Below, one piece after another: positions 1 to 6,414 of a stretch of DNA of 64,000 bases. Numbering within the stretch: the stretch's first letter is position 1; each line of letters begins with the position of its first letter. Under the pieces are notes generated by a model, which searched no databases, was not told where the DNA came from, and worked only from the letters and a program-made list of their open reading frames with translations. Source of the DNA: Tetranychus cinnabarinus (Eukaryota; Arthropoda; Arachnida; Trombidiformes; Tetranychidae). The position numbers and the translations under genes were made by a program. Location: the NCBI GenBank assembly GCA_022266195.1, contig WHVY01000002.1, forward strand, positions 12,911,001 to 12,975,000. Reading direction: 5' to 3'.

Positions 1-1
1 A

Positions 2-2281
2 ATAAGTGATGCCTTATTAAGTTCTGAAAATGAGCACTCAAAGCGAGTACTCAATTTGAGTTCTCAAAATGAGACCTCAGAACGAGCACTCAAAATGAGT
101 ACTCAAAATGAGATCTCAAAAAGAGAACCATTAGAAATCGTATTGACCAAAGAAGAAATCAAACGTGCTTTTCCTAGGCTTTGTGCTTTGACCTTACCTG
201 ATTCGAACAATTTTGTTGACTTCAAACTAAGAGATGATCACTCCATTGTTCGGCGTAAGCCATACCCAATGTCTTCTCATAAACTATCATTTGCAAGACA
301 GAAAATAAAAGAATTGCTAGAAAAGAAAATCATTACTCATTCAAATTCTAATTTTGCTTCACCAGTAACTTTAGCCCCTAAAGAAAATGGAGATCTCAGA
401 TTTTGTATTGATTACCGAGAGGTTAACAAACAAACTGAGTTAGACCCTTTCCCTTTTCCAATTATTGATGATATAATTAGTTTATTCGGAGGCTGTCAGT
501 TCTTTTCAAAAATCGATCTTAAAGATGGATTTTGGCAACTGCCTTTGTCTCCTCAAACTAGAAAGTTTACAGCATTTGTCACTGCTTTTGGACACTATGA
601 GTGGACTCGCCTTCCGTTTGGTTGGAAAAATAGTCCATCTCTATTCCAGAGACATATGAACAAATTATTATCAGAACTATTGGAAACTGGAAAAGTATGT
701 GTATATATAGATGACATATGCATAGGAGCTAGATCGGAAGAAGAATGTAAAGCTCTTACACTCTCAGTGTTATCGAAATTGAATGAAGCAAAAATGGTGA
801 TTAATCTGGAAAAGTCTGAATTTATCAAACCTAGTGTGAAATTTCTTGGTAGATTAATAGATGGTAATTCCAAGACTACAAAAGCTGAATCTATTGAAAA
901 AGTACGTAACATGAAACCACCTCATGATTTACACTCTCTTCGACAGTTTACAGGTTTAACTGGACATTTCCGTAGTTTCATTAAAGATTATGCATCAATT
1001 GCTAGACCCTTAGACAGACTGAAAAGAAAAGATGCACCTTTTGTTTGGAGTAATGAATGCCAAGAATCTTTTGACAAATTAAAAATTTTGATAACTTCAA
1101 ATCCAGTACTCAATCTACCTGACTCTGAACTTCCATTCGAGTTATGTACTGATGCGAGTGGGTTTGGCTCTGGCTCAGTGCTATATCAAAGAGATAGCAA
1201 GAAACCGAAAAATCAACAGTTAAGAGTGATAGGTTTTCAGTCATATACATTTTCCAAACAAGAAATTAACTATTCAATCACTGAGAAAGAAGCGCTTGCT
1301 GTGATCAAAGCCATAAAATATTTTAGGTCATTTTTAGAAGGTCGTCCTTTTGTTGTTCATACTGACCATGCAGCTCTTGCTTATCTCATGGACTTGAAGG
1401 AACCAAAAGGAAGATTGGCACGATGGCAATTATTTTTAATGTCTTATGAGATTAAAATTGACCATCGACCAGGCAGACTACACTCTGATGCCGATGCATT
1501 ATCACGACTTTGTCTAGATCAGCCAGCTCATGTGTTTCTTTCCACCTACTTATCATCAATTCGGACAAGATCTCAAAATGAGAGCTCAAATGGAGATCTC
1601 ATAAATAGATCTCAAAATGAGAGCTCAAATGGAGATCTCATAAATAGATCTCAAAATGAGAGCTCAAATGGAGATCTCATAAATAGATCTCAAATTGAGA
1701 GCTCAGGTATTAAAAAGATTGAAGGTTCAGAAAGATCCCAAATCTTACAAATTTTGAGGGCATATCATGATGATAGACTATCTGGAGGTCATGGAGGATA
1801 TTGGCGAACATATCACAAGATAAAAATGCGTTTTCATTGGCCAGGTATGAAACGAGATATTGTTGAATACATAAAAACTTGTCACCTTTGCCAAATGAAA
1901 AAACCCAAACCCAAATTTGACCCTCCATTCCTACCTAACCATTCAAAAATTCCCTTCCATACTATCCACATTGACTTTGGAGAGCTTGAGAAGAAGTCAG
2001 AACTTAACAAAAGTACCAAATCATTCTTGCTTTTAGTTGATGAGGCGACTCGTATCGTGGTTGGTAAGGCTATGAAAGAGTCTTCCCTCGCTGTAATTAA
2101 TTTTCTGAATTCATTTAGCAGAATCGACCAAGTTAAAGTTATTGTCTCAGACAATGGAACGGCATTTACTTCAAAAGAGATGAAGAACTGGGCTCAACTG
2201 AGAAATATTTCTCTTAGAAATAGTGCACCATATCATCCAGCCGCAAATGGACTTGTTGAAAGAAAAATGCGCGACATTTAA
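2..2281 (+). CDS. pol: Ty3/gypsy Pol polyprotein (RT, RNase H, integrase core), 5' partial
   Basis: The frame is open from base 2 with no stop, so the ORF enters from the left; no methionine there needs to be the start. The RT fingers and palm span about 290-880, with the catalytic YIDD at 704-715 followed by the FLG motif. RNase H covers about 1130-1500 (CTDASG, TEKEAL and HTDH motifs). A linker at 1568-1710 is made of 13-residue repeats. The integrase zinc finger (HH-CC) lies at about 1765-1890. The integrase core shows D at about 1972, SDNGT at about 2148 and the catalytic E at about 2255. The reading frame ends with TAA at 2279-2281, just after the DDE glutamate, whereas the family normally continues for another ~150 residues. 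Those residues follow in the same frame, so this is a nonsense mutation rather than a frameshift. The chain would copy and integrate element RNA in virus-like particles. Confidence 0.9.
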   Translation: MSDALLSSENEHSKRVLNLSSQNETSERALKMSTQNEISKREPLEIVLTKEEIKRAFPRLCALTLPDSNNFVDFKLRDDHSIVRRKPYPMSSHKLSFARQKIKELLEKKIITHSNSNFASPVTLAPKENGDLRFCIDYREVNKQTELDPFPFPIIDDIISLFGGCQFFSKIDLKDGFWQLPLSPQTRKFTAFVTAFGHYEWTRLPFGWKNSPSLFQRHMNKLLSELLETGKVCVYIDDICIGARSEEECKALTLSVLSKLNEAKMVINLEKSEFIKPSVKFLGRLIDGNSKTTKAESIEKVRNMKPPHDLHSLRQFTGLTGHFRSFIKDYASIARPLDRLKRKDAPFVWSNECQESFDKLKILITSNPVLNLPDSELPFELCTDASGFGSGSVLYQRDSKKPKNQQLRVIGFQSYTFSKQEINYSITEKEALAVIKAIKYFRSFLEGRPFVVHTDHAALAYLMDLKEPKGRLARWQLFLMSYEIKIDHRPGRLHSDADALSRLCLDQPAHVFLSTYLSSIRTRSQNESSNGDLINRSQNESSNGDLINRSQNESSNGDLINRSQIESSGIKKIEGSERSQILQILRAYHDDRLSGGHGGYWRTYHKIKMRFHWPGMKRDIVEYIKTCHLCQMKKPKPKFDPPFLPNHSKIPFHTIHIDFGELEKKSELNKSTKSFLLLVDEATRIVVGKAMKESSLAVINFLNSFSRIDQVKVIVSDNGTAFTSKEMKNWAQLRNISLRNSAPYHPAANGLVERKMRDI
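37..127 (+). repeat. 13-bp palindromic minisatellite, array 1 (inside pol)
   Basis: Seven units start with CTCA at 37, 50, 63, 76, 89, 102 and 115, an exact 13-bp period. The unit is CTCA-NNN-(T)GAG plus two variable bases, so each can fold with a 3-nt loop. The base flanking the arm often pairs too (for example ACTCA/TGAGT and TCTCA/TGAGA). Because 13 is not a multiple of 3, the frame rotates and the protein shows a 13-residue period (three units), seen as S/T-x-N-E-x-S repeats. Confidence 0.9.
1568..1712 (+). repeat. 39-bp tandem repeat made of three 13-bp palindromic units (inside pol)
   Basis: Three near-identical 39-bp copies start at 1568, 1607 and 1646, with a partial fourth from 1685. 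Each encodes RSQNESSNGDLIN. Each 39-mer is three 13-bp units (CTCA at 1572, 1585, 1598 and so on) of the same kind as the arrays at 37 and 2818. It lies between RNase H and the integrase zinc finger, a linker that tolerates insertions. Confidence 0.95.
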
Positions 2282-2749
2282 ACTTTTATTGGTATCTACA
2301 AAGAAAGTGGAGTCGATTGGAAAACACTATTGGCATCTGCTACTGCTTATTCTAACCGAAGTTATCATTCAGTAATTGGCTGCACACCTTGGTATAAACT
2401 GTATGGCAAAAGCCCATTGTTGCCTGCTGATGAAAATTTTGGATTAAGGCTTGAAGATATCGCACCGGAGAAACCAAAGAATGAAGATGAAATGGTAAAG
2501 ATTAGGCAGCATAACGACAAGAGAAAACAAGGAAAGTTAGAAATCTCAGAAGGAGATAAAATTCTTGTTAAATACGGAATTACTGGAAAGAAGCGAAATA
2601 TGAAAGGACCTTTTTTGGTTACGAAAATCAGAAAGTATGGAGATAATCCTAAAACGCTGACCTATGTACACAAAAATGGAAAAGAACAAATTGCTCATAT
2701 ATCGAACATCTCACTGTATCACGAACGGAGTCGTGACTTAGATGAGTAG
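2282..2749 (+). pseudogene. Integrase C-terminal part, cut off from Pol by an in-frame stop
   Basis: The same frame as the Pol ORF continues here to TAG at 2747-2749. It contains the end of the integrase core (a segment around YSNRSYHSVIGCTPWYKLYG, typical of Ty3/gypsy) and a basic C-terminal domain ending about ten codons after a beta-rich stretch. A methionine-like restart near 2330 exists but is not a plausible independent start. Only the single TAA at 2279-2281 separates it from the upstream ORF. I saw no other break. Confidence 0.8.
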
Positions 2750-2761
2750 GGGGAGATGAAC
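2747..2761 (+). other. Putative polypurine tract
   Basis: TAGGGGGAGATGAAC overlaps the pol stop and lies directly before a TGTTCC that can begin the 3' LTR. A purine-rich tract at this spot is where plus-strand priming occurs in LTR elements. Confidence 0.6.
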
Positions 2762-3127
2762 TGTTCCGAGCCTTATTTTACTCGTTTAAATCCCAAATGC
2801 AGCAATCTAAGCTAAAACTCAACCTGAGGGCTCATTATGAGCGCTCAATCTGAAAGCTCAATCTGAGAGCTCAATATGAGAGCTCATTAAGAGCACTCAC
2901 ATTGAGATCTCATTTTAAGTACTCATTTTAAGTACAAGTAAATCTCAGCCCGAATACCTCACTAATCCATCCGAATAACCCTTAACGCTCCACAACGAGG
3001 ACTCAAAGGTCTTTAAAAAGGAACTTTTGTCTTACTTTAAGCCAGTTGGCAATCCTTCTATTGTAGAATCAAGTTTTTCTTACTCTTTTCATTTAAATAA
3101 AATTTACTTTCAAAAACGAACTCTACA
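2762..3127 (+). repeat. Putative 3' LTR of the Ty3 element
   Basis: It starts TGTTCC right after the polypurine tract and could end CTCTACA at 3127. It holds the third palindrome array, a TATA-like CTTTAAAAAGG near 3010 and AATAAA at 3096-3101. There is no second copy in the window to compare with, so both the end and the identity are inferred. Confidence 0.4.
2818..2934 (+). repeat. 13-bp palindromic minisatellite, array 3 (non-coding, putative 3' LTR)
   Basis: Nine units start at 2818, 2831, 2844, 2857, 2870, 2883, 2896, 2909 and 2922, a perfect 13-bp period. Most read CTCA-NNN-TGAG; the last two have decayed to CTCATTTTAAG. This array lies outside the ORF, just inside the putative 3' LTR, so protein-level selection cannot be the reason for the pattern. 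Confidence 0.9.
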
Positions 3128-3847
3128 AATTATAAGATCCAAAACTTGTACCTGGACCTTAATACAGCAATAACTTAAGTAAAGATATCAAAGTTTAAAC
3201 GGCTTCTCTTCGATTGTTTTCCTCAGTACAATCCACAAGTTGGTTACAGATATTAATATTTCCATTGCCGTTATTCAAGCAATATGTTTGATGGTCAAAT
3301 AAATAGTTAATACATTAAAAAGCAATTCTTGGAGTCCTAATCGACTTTATAAGAACACATCAAAAAGCTAATTGTTACTTTGGAAGGAAAAGAAATAGAA
3401 AACAGTTTTCCCTTCGTTGCATGCCTCATGATAACAGAACAATTGAGAAAATTTTCAAACAGATGGCTTATTGATTCGTCTTTCATGAGTTTCAAGATTT
3501 GTTAACAATTATAAATGAGAATATTGTGTTCGCTTCGATAAACGATAAAATATAATATGAAGAAAATATCATTTATACATAAATAACAGTAAGTTGTTTA
3601 AAGTAATAAATAATTCATAGAAGATACTTATGAATGCACAAAATTAATTTTCAAACTTTTTTATTCAACATTTAATATTGAATGGAAACTATTGAATTAC
3701 CATGCAAAACGAAAAAGAATAATTGAAACTATTTAAATAAAGATGGAATACAAAAAGAAAAGAATTGAAAGGAATTAAATTCAATTTAACTAATCACTGA
3801 ATAAGTTCGGTTTACTCAGAAGATTGACTAAATTCTGAACATCAGCT
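3128..3847. other. Intervening AT-rich DNA between the two retroelements
   Basis: AT-rich sequence with no ORF or repeat I recognise. The four bases at 3844-3847 (AGCT) are the left copy of the gag-only element's target duplication. It may be host DNA or an unrecognised remainder of the first element. Confidence 0.5.
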
Positions 3848-4364
3848 TGTTGTATAATTTGATACTCGCGCCCTTTCATAAGTGCTGTTACTAGCAACCG
3901 GGTTGCTAGCCACTGTTAATGTGGAAATACTCGGTATTTCCTTGTTTCTTTTTTATGTAAGATCCTGACTTTACATTTCCTTTTTGTATTGTATAAATAG
4001 TCTCATCTTTTGTATTATTAATTAAGTGACCTTTGATAGATTAAACGTTAAAGAATCAGATATCAACGTGTGTCGACTTCATTGTAATAGATTCTCGGAA
4101 TCTACCCTTCAGTATTCTCGGAATACTCAGTTGCCAACTAGGTTGGTGGAAACCTTCGTAATACTCGGTATTACCAGTGATTAATTATACTTGTGAATAG
4201 TCTTGGACTATTACTGCTAAAAGTGACTAGCTTGTTCAGTTCTTAGTTCAACTTTGTTGAAACATTTGGTGAAATACTCAACCCGGTTGAGCCATACTGC
4301 TGTTGAAAGCTTCAGGGAAGCTCAGAGTGTGTTAGAAGAACTTGGAACCAGTAGTTACACAACA
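3848..4364 (+). repeat. 5' LTR of the gag-only element
   Basis: 517 bp, TGTTGT...ACAACA, with a TATA box (TATAAAT, 3992-3998) about one third in. It contains ten perfect palindromes with 3-nt loops, centred at about 3900, 3932, 4096, 4119, 4140, 4166, 4204, 4254, 4284 and 4315. The two strongest have 8-nt arms (CTAGCAAC/CGG and GGAAATAC/TCG). Confidence 0.95.
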
Positions 4365-4366
4365 TT

Positions 4367-4380
4367 TGGTGGAGATGCCC
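4367..4380 (+). other. Primer binding site
   Basis: TGGTGGAGATGCCC begins two bases after the 5' LTR, the usual place and TGG start for pairing with a tRNA 3' CCA end. I could not assign the tRNA. Confidence 0.6.
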
Positions 4381-4450
4381 TTCGATTTGTGAGAATCTTG
4401 CTGTTGAGCTGTGCGTTTTTTGGTGTTTTTGGTGATCTTTGATCTCTGTG

Positions 4451-4516
4451 TGGGGGGAGATTGGAATTTTGGAAATTCTATTGGTCTGTTTTGCTGTTTA
4501 GAATTCCCGGAATTCT
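4451..4516 (+). repeat. Leader palindromes and internal G-run of the gag-only element
   Basis: Between the PBS and the Gag ATG lie a purine run (TGGGGGGAGATTGG at 4451-4464) and two palindromes: GAATTT-TGG-AAATTC (4464-4478) and AGAATTC-CCG-GAATTCT (4500-4516). The G-run resembles the polypurine tract before position 2762 in the neighbouring Ty3 element and may be a secondary priming site; that is inference. Confidence 0.6.
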
Positions 4517-4522
4517 TTTGTG

Positions 4523-5848
4523 ATGGCGGTAACTAAAGTGGACCCGAATCTACAAGAAAAGCTTGAATATTTGAAGAATTCGTATAATTCGTTTAAGAAG
4601 TCGTTGGAGTCTTTGGAAAAGACTAACGAAGAAGTATTGGCGAATCAAAAGGTTCAAGGTGAACTATTGAAAGGGCTAATGGATGAGCTCAAGGAAGTTA
4701 GAAGGACTCAAGATGATCATGTGAATATGATTCATGCCCTGAGAGTTGCTGAGAAAGAAAGAAGCGACAAAGAAAAGTTACGTGTTCCCGGAACACCGCA
4801 GTCCAGTCCAAACATATTGAATCGTGAAGTGTTGGGAGAGCCAACACTGGATAGTACAAGAGAATCTGATTCTCATATGAATTCAAGTTCAAGAAGAATC
4901 CATTCTTTTCTAGAAGAATTTTCTGTTGAAGGTGAAAAATCTAAATCTGCGATAATGAAGGCTGTGCCATTGCCGTTATTCTATGGTGAGCATGAAAAAG
5001 CTTGTAGTTGGCTACGAAGTTATGAAGAAGCTGCTGCTTTAAATTTTTGGTCAGAACTGGAATTGATTAGAGGAGTTGGTGCTTGCATGAAAGATGAAGC
5101 TTCAACTTGGTATTGGTATGTCTACGGTCCTAAGATTAAAGGAAGAGGTCAGACATGGCAGAAGTTCAAGTCATTATTTTTGGAAACGTATGTAAAGGAA
5201 GAAGATAGACATGCTATTTTCCTGAAATTGATGAACCGGGTTCATAAGAAAAATGAAAGATTGTCAACATATTTCCATTCAGTCTTGTCATTATGTATGG
5301 ATTTTAATCCCGATATGCAAGAAAACGAGATTATTTCATATGTATTGAAAGGTTTGGAACCAGCATTGAGAAATACAATAGCGTCGTCTTTATATGGTAG
5401 AAGAACGCTGGAGGTATTAGAGCATTTGATTGGAATCAATGATGGTATTGCTAAGAAGTTGGAATCAGAGGTTGATTCGGAATCAACGCAAAAGGAAGAG
5501 ACTGACGAGGTTAAAGTCTATAAACGAAGAGACCCTAGTGCAATTGTTTGCTATAATTGCATGAAAACTGGACATTTCATGAGTAATTGTCCTGATGTTT
5601 ATGATGCTGCTAGAGTTAAAGCAAACCAGATGCAATTGAAGAATCAGCGCGAGGCTGTGGTGAATTCAGCTAACGTTGGTAGAGATGTTCGCGGAACATC
5701 AGATATTCAGGGAATATCAAATGATCGTGATCAAGGATCATGGAGATTCACGAGTGGTGTTCTAGGAACATCGGATACTCCGGGAGTATCAAATGGAGCT
5801 ATTGAAGATGAAGCTGTGAGCCGTTTCAGAGAAGATTTGAGGATGTAA
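4523..5848 (+). CDS. gag: Gag polyprotein of the gag-only element
   Basis: The first ATG of the open frame is at 4523, giving 441 aa and a TAA stop at 5846-5848; the GTG just before it is not needed. Residues 8-80 look like a coiled coil rich in K, E and L. Residues of about 148-300 resemble a retrotransposon capsid domain (a segment around STWYWYVYGPKIKG, then WQKFKSLFLETY). A CCHC zinc knuckle, C-X2-C-X4-H-X4-C, occupies residues 343-356 and would bind RNA. The C-terminal tail (5684-5790) reads as hexapeptides of the form xxxGxS, produced by 18-bp palindromic units in the DNA. No protease or polymerase follows. The protein would form the particle that packages element RNA. The ORF is intact. 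Confidence 0.92.
   Translation: MAVTKVDPNLQEKLEYLKNSYNSFKKSLESLEKTNEEVLANQKVQGELLKGLMDELKEVRRTQDDHVNMIHALRVAEKERSDKEKLRVPGTPQSSPNILNREVLGEPTLDSTRESDSHMNSSSRRIHSFLEEFSVEGEKSKSAIMKAVPLPLFYGEHEKACSWLRSYEEAAALNFWSELELIRGVGACMKDEASTWYWYVYGPKIKGRGQTWQKFKSLFLETYVKEEDRHAIFLKLMNRVHKKNERLSTYFHSVLSLCMDFNPDMQENEIISYVLKGLEPALRNTIASSLYGRRTLEVLEHLIGINDGIAKKLESEVDSESTQKEETDEVKVYKRRDPSAIVCYNCMKTGHFMSNCPDVYDAARVKANQMQLKNQREAVVNSANVGRDVRGTSDIQGISNDRDQGSWRFTSGVLGTSDTPGVSNGAIEDEAVSRFREDLRM
5684..5790 (+). repeat. 18-bp lattice of 17-nt palindromes in the gag 3' end
   Basis: Palindromes of the form GATNTTC-NNG-GAANATC start at 5684 and 5702, an imperfect one at 5756 and GATACTC-CGG-GAGTATC at 5774, all on one 18-bp register. 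The two units between (5720, 5738) are degenerate, though TGATC-AAG-GATCA lies at 5728-5740. Translation gives six consecutive hexapeptides, most ending G-x-S. Confidence 0.85.
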
Positions 5849-5884
5849 CGTCGTAAGCTATTCGACCGGTGGTCTAGTGTCAGT

Positions 5885-5893
5885 CGGGGGGAA
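5885..5893 (+). other. Polypurine tract before the 3' LTR
   Basis: GGGGGG followed by AA directly precedes the TGTTGT of the 3' LTR at 5894, matching the position of a plus-strand primer. Confidence 0.8.
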
Positions 5894-6410
5894 TGTTGTA
5901 TAATTTGATACTCGCGCCCTTTCATAAGTGCTGTTACTAGCAACCGGGTTGCTAGCCACTGTTAATGTGGAAATACTCGGTATTTCCTTGTTTCTTTTTT
6001 ATGTAAGATCCTGACTTTACATTTCCTTTTTGTATTGTATAAATAGTCTCATCTTTTGTATTATTAATTAAGTGACCTTTGATAGATTAAACGTTAAAGA
6101 ATCAGATATCAACGTGTGTCGACTTCATTGTAATAGATTCTCGGAATCTACCCTTCAGTATTCTCGGAATACTCAGTTGCCAACTAGGTTGGTGGAAACC
6201 TTCGTAATACTCGGTATTACCAGTGATTAATTATACTTGTGAATAGTCTTGGACTATTACTGCTAAAAGTGACTAGCTTGTTCAGTTCTTAGTTCAACTT
6301 TGTTGAAACATTTGGTGAAATACTCAACCCGGTTGAGCCATACTGCTGTTGAAAGCTTCAGGGAAGCTCAGAGTGTGTTAGAAGAACTTGGAACCAGTAG
6401 TTACACAACA
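5894..6410 (+). repeat. 3' LTR of the gag-only element
   Basis: Constant offset of 2046 bases to the 5' LTR at both ends, and no difference seen on reading them side by side. It is followed by AGCT at 6411-6414, the right target duplication. Confidence 0.95.
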
Positions 6411-6414
6411 AGCT

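Larger units (their letters stand above)
1..3127 (+). mobile_element. Ty3/gypsy LTR retrotransposon, 3' part
   Basis: This is the 3' portion of a Ty3/gypsy-type element; the 5' LTR, gag and protease lie left of the window. Visible in order are reverse transcriptase, RNase H, integrase, a purine-rich tract before position 2762 and a putative 3' LTR. Domain order RT-RNaseH-IN, the YIDD active site and the H2C2 plus DDE integrase identify the superfamily. The copy has one in-frame stop in integrase and so is probably not autonomous. It carries three arrays of a 13-bp palindromic unit. The right boundary (3127) rests only on a TGT...ACA terminal match, so it is tentative; no target duplication can be checked because the left end is missing. 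Confidence 0.85.
3848..6410 (+). mobile_element. Complete gag-only LTR retrotransposon (non-autonomous, TR-GAG-like)
   Basis: A 2563-bp element lies between two 517-bp direct repeats that appear identical base for base. It is flanked by AGCT at 3844-3847 and 6411-6414 (4-bp target duplication). The ends are TGTTGT...ACAACA. A PBS-like TGG sits 2 nt after the 5' LTR and a polypurine tract abuts the 3' LTR. The only ORF is Gag; there is no protease, RT, RNase H or integrase. Its replication must therefore depend on enzymes from another element. Identical LTRs imply a very recent insertion. Gag-only LTR elements are known from plants as TR-GAG; I infer that this is the same type of organisation. 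Confidence 0.93.

Noticed and set aside
4254..4442. 62-codon plus-strand ORF across the 5' LTR end
   Set aside because: It spans the LTR/leader junction and PBS, so it is an accidental frame of the element's non-coding DNA.
5731..5943. Minus-strand ORF over the gag 3' end
   Set aside because: Shadow of the palindromic repeats: inverted units read similarly on both strands.
1..6410. CRISPR-like interpretation of the short regular palindromic repeats
   Set aside because: Units are 13 or 18 bp without unique spacers, lie inside retroelements of a eukaryote, and there are no cas genes.
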